From an uncultured Agrobacterium sp. (lineage in GTDB: Bacteria; Pseudomonadota; Alphaproteobacteria; Rhizobiales; Rhizobiaceae): DNA of 64,000 bases. Position 1 is the stretch's first letter; each line of letters begins with the position of its first letter. The notes below the pieces were generated by a model, which had not been told where the DNA came from, searched no databases, and worked only from the letters and a program-made list of their open reading frames with translations. Position numbers and translations under genes: made by a program. The stretch lies in NCBI GenBank assembly GCA_913777615.1, contig CAJYTK010000011.1, positions 186,001 to 250,000 of the forward strand, written 5' to 3'. Positions 27,106-35,336 of this stretch are shown one piece after another.

Positions 27106-27933
27106 TCAATCCGTCTTGAGATCGGCCGATTTCAGATAAGTCATACTGGCACGAGCGCCCTCCAGCGGATCGGTCCAGGCATCGAGTTCCGCGCAGATCC
27201 AGCCGGCAAAGCCGATCTCGCGCAAGGCGGCAATAATGCCGTCGGTCGGTACGTCACCACGATCAAGAGGCGTGAAGGCAAACGGCTCGCGCTGCAGGCC
27301 CTTGAGGTGGACATAGGAAATACGGGACGCATGATCGCGTATAAGCTGCGCAGGATCGCCGCCTGCTGCTGCGAGATGCGCCGTGTCCGGGCAGAAATCG
27401 ATACACGTCAGGCCGAAGATCTTTGCGACCTCCTCCGGTCCCTCCACGATTGTGGAGAGGTGGGGATGATAATGGCCGCGCAAACCGTGTGCGCTCGCAA
27501 TTTCCCCTACCCGATCAAGCGCTGCCGCGAGCTTGTGAAAATCCGCCTCCCGCGTTCCGTCGAAACGCTTTGCGCCGCCGCCGACAACGAGATGCGGAGC
27601 ACCGAGTTCGGCGGCCCGTTCCGCAGCGCGCGTCACGCGGGCCAACTCCTCCGGAAGGATATCGTCGAAGATGAAGTTTCCGCCAGCATATGCGGCGACA
27701 ATGCTCAAACCATTGTCGGACAGCAGGGCACGCATATCCGCCGTGGAGAAATCGAGCAGGTTGCCATCGAAAAGCTCCACGCCTTCATATCCTGCCGCTG
27801 CAATATCGGCGAAGGCACGCCTCATGTCACCGAAGGTCCGGTAAGAGAGCTGTGTAATCGAGGTGACGCCAACGGCACTTCCGCCGAGCTCCCCCCAGCA
27901 ATTGGCATGATAAGCCAGCTTGCAACGCTCCAT
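27106..27933 (-). CDS. Sugar phosphate isomerase/epimerase family (TIM barrel)
   Basis: A 275-residue protein of the xylose isomerase-like/AP endonuclease 2 fold. Metal-binding strands are visible as GYEGVELFDGN, GHYHPHLSTIVEG, IDFCPDTAHLAAAG, YVHLKGL and CAELDAW. This pattern fits IolE/IolI or ketose 3-epimerases. The start at 27933 is chosen because GAGGAG then has proper spacing; the ATG at 27939 touches it. It is the first gene of the minus-strand operon and faces the ROK regulator across about 190 bp. Confidence 0.9.
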   Translation of the reverse strand: MERCKLAYHANCWGELGGSAVGVTSITQLSYRTFGDMRRAFADIAAAGYEGVELFDGNLLDFSTADMRALLSDNGLSIVAAYAGGNFIFDDILPEELARVTRAAERAAELGAPHLVVGGGAKRFDGTREADFHKLAAALDRVGEIASAHGLRGHYHPHLSTIVEGPEEVAKIFGLTCIDFCPDTAHLAAAGGDPAQLIRDHASRISYVHLKGLQREPFAFTPLDRGDVPTDGIIAALREIGFAGWICAELDAWTDPLEGARASMTYLKSADLKTD

Positions 27934-28000
27934 GGTCATCTCCTCCTCAAGACATTTCCACCTTATATCGGTTTGAGTGCGCCTTTAAACCACTTATGTC

Positions 28001-28055
28001 AACATTTAAAATGCATTTATCGGCAAACTTATGCTGTTTTAATACAAAAGTTTGT
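28001..28055. promoter_or_regulatory. Candidate operators in the divergent isomerase/ROK region
   Basis: The AT-rich gap between the two divergent units contains near-palindromes: CATTTAAAATG (about 28003-28013) and ACAAA-AG-TTTGT (28044-28055). Both are plausible sites for the ROK regulator, whose known operators are AT-rich inverted repeats. The assignment is inference from position and symmetry only. Confidence 0.35.
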
Positions 28056-28124
28056 TGTTGCACGTCTCAAGGTGAGGATTTATCAAGGGTTATCCGCTTG
28101 GTTCGGGGGGTGAAAGGAATAGAT

Positions 28125-29480
28125 ATGCCTGCTACGGCGAAGATGGACGCCGATATGCACACGCGACGAAAGGGGCGTCCGCGCACGGCGGAAACGGCTG
28201 CGCCCAGCCTTGTGGAAATTCTTAACCTAGTGCGCACGGAAAAGGCTACGACCCGTCAGGAACTGGAGCGTGAAAGCGAACTCGGCCGCGCCGTGGTGGC
28301 AGATCGCCTGGGGACGCTCGCCGAACTTCGGCTCGTTGATGAGAGCGAGCTTGGGACGGCTACAGGCGGTCGGGCGCCGCGGCTCGTGCGGTTCTCCGCA
28401 AATCGCGGCAGCATCCTCGTCGCCACCCTCGACCAGACTGCACTTGGCGTCGGCCTTGCCGATCTCGGTGGCCATCTGAGGATGGAACATCACGAGGCAG
28501 CGGACCTGACGCAACCTGTCTCTACGCTGCTCGACCGGCTCACCATGCTGTTTCGCTGGATCCTCGATATGCAGCCGGACGCCGGCGAGCTATGGGGCAT
28601 TTCCATCTCGGTGCCTGGCGTCGTGACCGACGCTGGCGAAAGCTTTTTTCAGACTGGCACACCCCCGGTGCTGCCGGGATGGGAGAGCTTTCCGCTGGTC
28701 GAGAAACTGGTCGAGGGATTCGACGTTCCCGTCTGGCTGCGGTCCAGCGTCGAGACCATGACCATGGGTGAATTTCACTCCGGCGCTGGCGTCGGCCACC
28801 GGGCGATGCTGTTCGTCAAGATCGGTAAACGTATCGGCGCTGGGCTGGTCAGCGACGGTGCGCTGTTCCGGGGCGCACAAGGCGCGGTCGGCTTGATCGG
28901 CTCCGTGCCGGTGAGTTCGGGTGAGAGGCACGGTACGCTGGAGACCATGGCCGGCTCGGAGGCAATAATTCGTGACGGCCGGTTACAGGCGGAGAAGGGC
29001 TTGAGCCCGATCCTCGCCGAGCATGCCCGGCGCGGCGCCGAGATCACGGCGGTCGAAGTGGCGCAGGCGGCGCATATGGGCGACGCGGCGGCCATCGATA
29101 TCCTCTCGCAAAGCGGGCGTATGATCGGCCAGGTCGTGGCGACGCTTGCAAACATGCTGAACCCGGAACTGATCGTGCTCTCCGGGTCGATCGCTCAGAG
29201 CAACGATATCCTGCTGGCAGCCGCTCGCGAGGCCATCTATGGCGCATCCCACCCGTTGGTCAGTCGCGACCTACAGATCATCCGCTCACAGATGGGCAGT
29301 TCCTCCGGCCTCGTCGGGGCTGCTATCGTGGCGACGGAAAGCCTGTTCTCGCCAGCCGTTCTCCGTGACTGGATTATGGCAGGGCGCCCGCAGGCGCATC
29401 CACAATTCGAGGCCGTTCGCGGCCGATTAGAGGCGCAGACCGCAGCCGTTGCAGCGGTCATGCCGCCGCCCAAAACTTGA
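28125..29480 (+). CDS. ROK family transcriptional regulator (NagC/XylR-like)
   Basis: A 451-residue regulator. An N-terminal winged helix is at residues about 24-75 (SLVEILNLVRTEKATTRQEL), followed by a ROK sugar-kinase fold (ISISVPGVVTDAGE; IGKRIGAGLVSDGALFRGAQG; LNPELIVLSGSIA). The catalytic END-A-N stretch of true kinases reads RSSVETM here and the zinc CxCGxxGC motif is not seen, so it should bind but not phosphorylate sugar. The start at 28125 has AAAGGAA. It is divergent from the sugar operon and nine bp from a cytosolic binding-protein gene, so it probably controls both. Confidence 0.88.
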   Translation: MPATAKMDADMHTRRKGRPRTAETAAPSLVEILNLVRTEKATTRQELERESELGRAVVADRLGTLAELRLVDESELGTATGGRAPRLVRFSANRGSILVATLDQTALGVGLADLGGHLRMEHHEAADLTQPVSTLLDRLTMLFRWILDMQPDAGELWGISISVPGVVTDAGESFFQTGTPPVLPGWESFPLVEKLVEGFDVPVWLRSSVETMTMGEFHSGAGVGHRAMLFVKIGKRIGAGLVSDGALFRGAQGAVGLIGSVPVSSGERHGTLETMAGSEAIIRDGRLQAEKGLSPILAEHARRGAEITAVEVAQAAHMGDAAAIDILSQSGRMIGQVVATLANMLNPELIVLSGSIAQSNDILLAAAREAIYGASHPLVSRDLQIIRSQMGSSSGLVGAAIVATESLFSPAVLRDWIMAGRPQAHPQFEAVRGRLEAQTAAVAAVMPPPKT

Positions 29481-29489
29481 GGCGTGTCG

Positions 29490-30494
29490 ATGGTGATTGA
29501 AGGACTTGGTCCCCATGGCGAACGCGCATCCGCACCAGAGCGGGTCTTGCTTCTTCCTGAGGACAAGGCACGGGCACGGGCTGCGGGCTTACGCATTGCC
29601 ATCGTCCTGCATACGCTGGCGAGCGACTGGGCCAAGCAGCAACTGGCCGGTATCGTCGGAACGCTCGGCGACTGCGGTGTGGCAGTTATCGATGTCGTCG
29701 ACTGCGGTTTCACGCCCGAGGTGCAGATCGAGGCGCTGGACCGTCTGATCCGCGAAGCACCGGACGCCATCATTTCGCTCCCGGTCGCCAATGCCAAGGT
29801 CGCCACGGCCCATGCGCGCGTTTCCGCCGCCGGAATCAAGCTCGTGCTGCTTGATAATGTCCCGACTGGTCTACTGCCGGGCAAGGATTACGTATCGCTG
29901 ATTTCAGCAGACAACTTCGGTCTCGGCAAGATGGCAGCAGAAGGTCTCGCGCCCCATCTCGGCGAGGAAGCCGAGGTCGGTGTGCTCGGATACGAATCGG
30001 ATTTCTTCGCGACCAACGAGCGCGAGATCGCCTTTGTGAAATGGATGCGTATCAACCGACCGCGCCACCGCCTGCATGTCGCCCGATTCCCTTCCCTCAC
30101 GGAGGCGGGCGCGACGGCTTCGGCGTTAGCAAAAAAGCTTCCGGACCTAAAAGGGCTGTTCGTGGTCTGGGATACGCCGGCCATCGCGGCGGCGGCCGCT
30201 CTCGTCTCCGCTGGCCTGTCTGTTCCGATCGCCACAGTCGACCTCGGCAAGGAGGCGGCCATCAGCCTCTCGGGCGGCGGGCCAATTGTAACAATTGCCG
30301 CCCAGCAGCCATTCCGGCAGGGGCAGACGGCCGCCTCGACAACGGTAACCGCTCTCCTCAGTCGCCTTACGCCAGCCTGGGTAGCCCTGCCCGGCGTTGC
30401 GGTAACTGCCACAAATGTGGTGGAATCGTTCCAGACGATCTGGCGGTCTCCGGCGCCTCGAGAAGTCTTGAGGCAGCAGAAACTTCTCCGCTGA
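29490..30494 (+). CDS. Periplasmic-binding-protein-like protein without signal peptide (cytosolic paralogue)
   Basis: A 334-residue protein colinear with the periplasmic binding protein at 25946-27067. Shared blocks: DNVPTGLLPGKDYVSLISAD against DNVPAGFKAGKDYVSVVSAD, LFVVWDTPA against IWAVWDVPA, and ATVDLGKEAAIS against TTIDLGENVAIS. The N-terminus (MVIEGLGPHGERASAPERV) is hydrophilic and has no export signal; a GTG six bases upstream does not change this. No DNA-binding domain is present either. It follows the ROK gene directly and likely shares its mRNA. A cytosolic sugar sensor, buffer or ROK partner are possibilities; none is proven. Confidence 0.85.
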   Translation: MVIEGLGPHGERASAPERVLLLPEDKARARAAGLRIAIVLHTLASDWAKQQLAGIVGTLGDCGVAVIDVVDCGFTPEVQIEALDRLIREAPDAIISLPVANAKVATAHARVSAAGIKLVLLDNVPTGLLPGKDYVSLISADNFGLGKMAAEGLAPHLGEEAEVGVLGYESDFFATNEREIAFVKWMRINRPRHRLHVARFPSLTEAGATASALAKKLPDLKGLFVVWDTPAIAAAAALVSAGLSVPIATVDLGKEAAISLSGGGPIVTIAAQQPFRQGQTAASTTVTALLSRLTPAWVALPGVAVTATNVVESFQTIWRSPAPREVLRQQKLLR

Positions 30495-30718
30495 GTTTGG
30501 CTCATCTGACGATTTTGTTGCGAGGCGATCCTTCGTCGGTCCAAAAATTGGACTGATGAGACCAGAACCCGGATTGGTCTCATGCGATGGGCTCCGTGCC
30601 GCCACACGCACAACTTCGGTGCGCTGCGTGATATCCCACCCTTTTGCGCGTAAAGTTCAGCGCATCGATCCGGAAATAATTGCCGCTTTAGCGCCCTGTT
30701 GACTGAGGCCCAAAGCCA

Positions 30719-30807
30719 GGGCACAAATGAGATATCCATGGTCGCTCGCGACGGGGAAAACACAGGGAATTTCAAGACTAACCCACTAAGCTATTGAAAT
30801 CATGTGA
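30719..30807 (+). repeat. Right-end sequence of island 1
   Basis: This 89-bp stretch, from gggcacaaatgag to gaaatcatgt, matches 41569-41656 in order and spacing (for example ATCCA-GGTCGCTCG, GGGAAAACA, TTGAAATCATGT). It abuts att copy B just as its partner abuts copy C, so it is best read as the conserved terminal segment of a family of related elements. The 224 bases between 30495 and 30718 hold nothing I recognise. Confidence 0.65.
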
Positions 30808-30904
30808 GAATCCAGGTTCCCCAGCCAATTCTCCCGAAAAGCCCTTAATTCCTTGATTTTCCAGTCGTGCCGGATATCGTTTTGGCATCATTGGCGACCT
30901 GATG
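30808..30904 (+). repeat. att-like repeat copy B
   Basis: This ungapped 97-bp copy of 21240-21336 has five mismatches by eye and includes the last 20 bases of tRNA-Gln with its CCA. There is no tRNA 5' part, so this is a junction scar. It separates the sugar-catabolism island from the regulatory island. An IS6-type relic begins within 50 bp. Confidence 0.85.
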
Positions 30905-30951
30905 GCATCGTCAACTAAACGAGCCTGGCCATGGCTGTGAGATGACAGGGC

Positions 30952-31656
30952 TTGATAGACCGTGACTCGCTGTACCGCCGCCATCGCTTCCCGTCGAGAT
31001 CATAGCGCACGCTGTCTGGCTCTTACTTCGGTTTTCCTCTCAGCCTACGAATGGTCGAGGACATGCTTGCGGCACGAGGGATCATTGTCTCGCATCAAAC
31101 AGTCTGGCTGTGGGAAGAGAAATTCGGGCGGGACTTCGCCAGCGAAATCCGTCGCCGTTCAGTTGGTCGGCTCAGCGACAAGTGGCATCTCGATGAGGCA
31201 GTCGTTTCGATCCGTGGCAAGAAGCGCTGGCTCTGGCGTGCTGGCGATCAGGACGGCTTCGTGCTCGAGGTTCTGGTGAACAGCCGCCTAAATGCGAAGG
31301 CGTCCAGGCGCCAGATGCGCAAGCTGTCGAAGAGCCAGGGGGCGCGCCGCGGGTGATGATTACCGATAGGCTCCGGTCCTAAGACGCCGCAAAGCGCAAG
31401 ATCATGCCAGGTGTTGAACATCGCTCTCGCGAGGGCTTGAACAATCGGGCAGAGCATTCCCATCAGCCAATCCGGCGGCGGGCTCGGATTATGAAACGCT
31501 TCAAGTCAAGGCGACACCTCCAGCGTTTCGTCTGTATCCACGATCCCATCGCCAAGCTGTTCCACATCCCCCGCCACGAGATCTCCTCCGGTCATCATCG
31601 CGAATTGCGTTCAGTGGCGATGAACCTGTGGGCGAAGATCGCCGAGCATGATCGGA
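30952..31656 (+). pseudogene. IS6 family transposase relic
   Basis: Pieces of an IS6-type DDE transposase occur in order: DRDSLYRRHRFPS, then after a frameshift PLSLRMVEDMLAARGIIVS, WHLDEAVVSIRGKKRWLWRA, SRRQMRKLSKSQGARRG, a stop, MITDRLRS, a stop, and MPGVEHRSREGLNNRAEHSH and RRRARIMKRFKS. The three carboxylates (D in WHLDE, D in MITD, E in NNRAEHSH) remain, but at least two indels and two in-frame stops break the gene. Clear terminal inverted repeats were not found. Confidence 0.85.
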
Positions 31657-31696
31657 GAAATAGGCCGGTGCAATGGCCTGCCCTTGTTGCGGTTAG

Positions 31697-31810
31697 GATT
31701 ACGATGCCATCCAGATTCTGCTTGGTTACACCAAGATCGAGAACAGAGTTAGGTATCTCGGCGTCGACATTGAGGATGCACTAGCACTGGCCGAACGGAC
31801 GGAAATTTAA
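31697..31810 (+). pseudogene. Tyrosine recombinase C-terminal fragment
   Basis: The frame from 31697 reads AIQILLGYTKIENRVRYLG followed by VDIEDALALAERTEI and a stop. This is the end of a phage-type integrase: LLGHxxIxxTxxYL with the nucleophile Tyr (here in RVRYLG), then the usual acidic tail. Only about 37 codons remain and no upstream catalytic Arg or His is present. It may be the remnant of the integrase of island 2 or of another mobile element. Confidence 0.65.
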
Positions 31811-32358
31811 AGGGGGACGGCTCTGCACGTTGTTGGCCACGCCCGACTCTCGCGTGAGCCTCTCGAAAGACTCTATCCGCTTCGCGCGTTCTTCTCAGAC
31901 CTAGAGGTCGCCGCGTGAGATACCGGAAGGCGGACATGGATCACGAATGCGCGGCAGCCTCTCTAAGGCCTCGTCGCAAAATGCCCAAAGCTGCAATCCA
32001 ATGCTTCGGTGGACAAACCGTAACCCAGATGCGTTTGAAGAGGCCAGTTATGAGCACGGTAGTGGTTTACCCTTAGCGGCAGCGTAAATTGAACCGACGC
32101 GCTACACCACCTCGATCCGCCTACCGTCCTCGTAAGCGCTTCTTAGCCAATCATTGCCTGGCTCGAAGATGGTTCGGACGATGGTGGCCAGCGAGCCTTA
32201 AGCTTCATACAATTTGCGAAGAAAATTCTCAGAACTCAGCACAAGCGCAACAGATTTCTTCATATTTACTAAAATTAAAGTCACCCGGCCAATCCGTGGA
32301 GTACAGCCTGCAAATATCGGCAGGGTTTTGATTGTCTCGTCTCGGAAAGGGTCTGACC
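31811..32358. other. Gene-free stretch between mobile relics and the chemoreceptor
   Basis: About 550 bp with no convincing gene on either strand. It is probably decayed mobile-element DNA on the left and the chemoreceptor promoter on the right. The last 150 bp are AT-richer than the surroundings. No inverted repeats or known motifs were recognised. Confidence 0.5.
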
Positions 32359-34140
32359 ATGCAAATCTTCAATTCTACTTCGCAGCTTGTCTGGACAGCG
32401 GTCAATAAGTCGCTGGCCATCATTGAGTTCGGAATGGACGGTGTTGTTCTGCAGGCAAATGAAAATTTCTGCGGGCTTATGGGCTACAAGCCGCACGAAA
32501 TTGTCGGCTCACATCATAGCATGTTCATTGATCAGGCTGAGGCCCTTTCTCCGGAATATCGGGATTTCTGGGCCAAACTCAACAGAGGCGAGTTTGACCA
32601 TCGTCTCTACAAGCGTGTTGCAAAGAACGGCCGCGAGGTATGGATTGAAGCATCCTACAATCCGATCATGCGCTCTGGTCGGCCCGTCAAAGTGGTCAAG
32701 GTTGCGACCGACGTAACCGAGCGTCAGCTTCGCTCGGCCGACCATGCCGGCAAAATCAATGCGATCGACCGCGCCCAGGCGGTGATTGAGTTTACCCCGC
32801 TCGGCGAGATTTTGGATGCCAACCGGAATTTTCTCGACGCCATGGGGTACACAATTGAGGAGATCAGGGGACGCCACCACTCGATGTTCTGCCAAGCAAG
32901 CTACGTCGAAAGCGAGGACTATCGCAACTTTTGGAGCCGACTGGCGCAAGGCAGCTATATTTCAGACGAATTTCTGCGGATCGGAAAGAACGGTAGAAAG
33001 GTCTATATTCAGGCGACCTATAACCCGATCTTTGACGCTTCAGGCAGTGTCTACAAGGTCGTAAAGTTTGCGACTGACGTCTCCCAGCGTGTACAAGACG
33101 TTGAAGCCCTGGCGCAGGCCCTTAGGCAGCTCTCCGTCGGAGATTTGACGCAACGCCTGGGCACGCCCTTCATCCGGGCCCTTGAACCATTGCGGACAGA
33201 CTTCAATCTCGTGACCCGCAAACTGCATGACTCCATGTCTGCAATTGCTGAGAACGCCTCGGCGATCGCGGCAGCCTCTCAGCAGATCAGGAATGCTTCC
33301 GATGACCTTTACCGGCGTACAGAACAGCAGGCAGCCTCTGTCGAAGAGACGGCCGCCGCGCTTGAGGAGATTACGACCACTGTCACCGATTCCAGCCAGC
33401 GTGCCCACGAAGCTGGCACTCTCGCCCGGTTGACGAAGGAGAATGCTGAGCGTTCCGGCGTCGTTGTCGGTCAGGCCATTGACGCTATGGGGCGAATTGA
33501 AAGTTCCGCCAGCGAGATTGCAAGCATCATCGGCGTGATTGACGAGATCGCATTTCAGACCAACCTCTTGGCACTGAACGCAGGCGTCGAGGCTGCCCGG
33601 GCCGGTGAGGCCGGCAAGGGCTTTGCGGTGGTCGCACAGGAAGTGCGCGAACTTGCGCAGCGTTCCGCCAAGGCTGCCAAGGAAATCAAAGGCCTGATTA
33701 TGGCATCCAACGAACATGTCAATCATGGTGTGGCCTACGTGAACAATACAGGCAAGGCTCTGTCGGAAATCGTTACGCAGGTCGTGCAGGTCGACTCAAA
33801 CGTAGCAGCGATCGTTGAAGCCTCACGCGAGCAGGCGACGGGTTTGCAGGAGATCAACACGGCAGTAAACACAATCGATCAGGGTACACAGCAGAATGCT
33901 GCCATGGTCGAAGAGACTTCTGCGGCATCGCATTCGCTCGCCAAAGAGGCCGAGGAGTTGTTCCAGCAGCTGAGCAAGTTCCGGCTTGATGACGGCGTTC
34001 GCTCTCGCGATCGCGCCGTCCCTGCTGTGCAGCGTACAAATCAACCCAAGATCGGAGAAACGAGGCGACGTGGTCCGAAGCTTGTTCGTACATTCTCCGG
34101 AGGTAATGCACTCGCCGCCGAGGCTTGGGAAGATTTTTGA
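32359..34140 (+). CDS. Soluble methyl-accepting chemotaxis protein, PAS-PAS-MCP (BdlA-like)
   Basis: A 593-residue cytosolic chemoreceptor with no membrane segment. Two tandem PAS domains (about 14-130 and 138-255) each carry the paired motif GxHHSMF (GSHHSMFIDQ; GRHHSMFCQA) and end in VVKVATDVTER or VVKFATDVSQR. A linker precedes the MCP signalling hairpin, with its conserved tip in EIAFQTNLLALNAGVEAARA. The C-terminus is AWEDF, resembling the NWETF tether for CheR/CheB. This is the layout of BdlA, which links c-di-GMP, redox and biofilm dispersal. The start at 32359 has GGAAAGG. A diguanylate cyclase operon follows. Confidence 0.92.
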   Translation: MQIFNSTSQLVWTAVNKSLAIIEFGMDGVVLQANENFCGLMGYKPHEIVGSHHSMFIDQAEALSPEYRDFWAKLNRGEFDHRLYKRVAKNGREVWIEASYNPIMRSGRPVKVVKVATDVTERQLRSADHAGKINAIDRAQAVIEFTPLGEILDANRNFLDAMGYTIEEIRGRHHSMFCQASYVESEDYRNFWSRLAQGSYISDEFLRIGKNGRKVYIQATYNPIFDASGSVYKVVKFATDVSQRVQDVEALAQALRQLSVGDLTQRLGTPFIRALEPLRTDFNLVTRKLHDSMSAIAENASAIAAASQQIRNASDDLYRRTEQQAASVEETAAALEEITTTVTDSSQRAHEAGTLARLTKENAERSGVVVGQAIDAMGRIESSASEIASIIGVIDEIAFQTNLLALNAGVEAARAGEAGKGFAVVAQEVRELAQRSAKAAKEIKGLIMASNEHVNHGVAYVNNTGKALSEIVTQVVQVDSNVAAIVEASREQATGLQEINTAVNTIDQGTQQNAAMVEETSAASHSLAKEAEELFQQLSKFRLDDGVRSRDRAVPAVQRTNQPKIGETRRRGPKLVRTFSGGNALAAEAWEDF

Positions 34141-34328
34141 TCATCGCGCAATCGTGTCAGAGCCACCAGCCTGATTCAGTTCCGTCAATCTTGATCCGCG
34201 TCGGACCGAGCACAGCCAATCGGCATGTGTTCGGGCGCGTGGGGCGCGTTCCTCCCATCACGATGCACGCATGTGCTGTCTTCGCCGCAGCGTGCACAAA
34301 GTCCCTTACGAAATCCCTGTAATGCCAC

Positions 34329-35336
34329 ATGCCGGCGTGGCGCGTTCCTATGAGCGTCGTGAGCACAATGACCAAGACAATGAAATACAGTTTCATCAGT
34401 TTGCAATCAGCTATGGTCAGTGACCTTTGTCAGCTCGATGATTTCAAACGATGCAATTGTTCGGTTTTCGCAGGAGATACAGCATCCTCTGAAGTGAAAG
34501 ATTTTATCTGGCTTGATTTCGACGGCCTCGAATATCTGCAGGCAGACTATCTACAGCACGTGGATCTCGGCTTTGACAGACCTGAGGATGCCTTCGTCTT
34601 TTACTTGCCTCTTCGAGGCGGCATGGAAATTGATCAAAAATACGGTCGCGTTGTTGCTGGAACCGGACCGACAGCCGTTACGGCCCAGGACTGCCGCAGG
34701 ATCCGCTTCACCCCGCTCCGCCGCCATATTCGAATTTCCATTGCACGCAAAAAGCTCATGGCGCATCTAAAACTCAAAGGGGGCGGCGCGATCCACACAC
34801 CCTTGGCCTTTGAACAAAGCCCTACTGTCAACCACCTGTCGCATGTCCTAGGTAGCATGGTGTTCGCCAGCTTCGCTGCGGTGTCTGGCAACAATGGCGC
34901 GTTTGAAGAGCGACTTTCTGCGCTAGGCGGCATGATTGAGGCAGCGGTGCTGTACCTTTGGCCGCACAATTACGCCGAGTTGGTCAAATCCCAAAACCAC
35001 ACAATTCTTCCGATGTCGGTGAAACTGGCGATGGATATCATCGCTGCGGATCCGTTCCGACCCCTCGCAATTCTTGATCTTGCGCGCGAATGCGGTGTAA
35101 GTATCCGGACCCTCCAATACGGGTTCAAGGCTTTCGCGTCCTGCACGCCACGAGAATTCGTGCTGCAGCGACGCATGCAGCAACTAAAGCAGTGCGCGAG
35201 CGATCAAGACGACCTCGCCAAACTCAAAACGAGAGTTGGATTGGACCGGCTTCGATACCTCAATCAGCGATATGAGAACATGAATGGTCGACCTCTCGTT
35301 GAGTGGTCGTGCCTCACGGTTGGAAACGTTGAATGA
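34329..35336 (+). CDS. AraC family regulator A1
   Basis: About 335 residues. The N-terminal 200 residues look like the AraC-binding-like domain (FVFYLPLRGGMEI; then a strand-rich core). The first HTH is clear near residue 250 (AILDLARECGVSIRTLQYGF). The second is shortened and ends RLRYLNQRYENMNGRPL. The start is uncertain: 34329, 34350 or 34368. Its stop overlaps the next regulator start (ATGA). Together with 35333-36247 and 36240-37556 it forms a tightly coupled three-gene unit. Regulator B1 at 39349 has the same layout, including the shortened end. Confidence 0.82.
   Translation: MPAWRVPMSVVSTMTKTMKYSFISLQSAMVSDLCQLDDFKRCNCSVFAGDTASSEVKDFIWLDFDGLEYLQADYLQHVDLGFDRPEDAFVFYLPLRGGMEIDQKYGRVVAGTGPTAVTAQDCRRIRFTPLRRHIRISIARKKLMAHLKLKGGGAIHTPLAFEQSPTVNHLSHVLGSMVFASFAAVSGNNGAFEERLSALGGMIEAAVLYLWPHNYAELVKSQNHTILPMSVKLAMDIIAADPFRPLAILDLARECGVSIRTLQYGFKAFASCTPREFVLQRRMQQLKQCASDQDDLAKLKTRVGLDRLRYLNQRYENMNGRPLVEWSCLTVGNVE

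Noticed and set aside
27079-28113. A 344-codon plus-strand frame across the isomerase gene and the divergent promoter
   Set aside because: It is antisense to the TIM-barrel gene for most of its length and matches no family; the real genes on either side account for the region.
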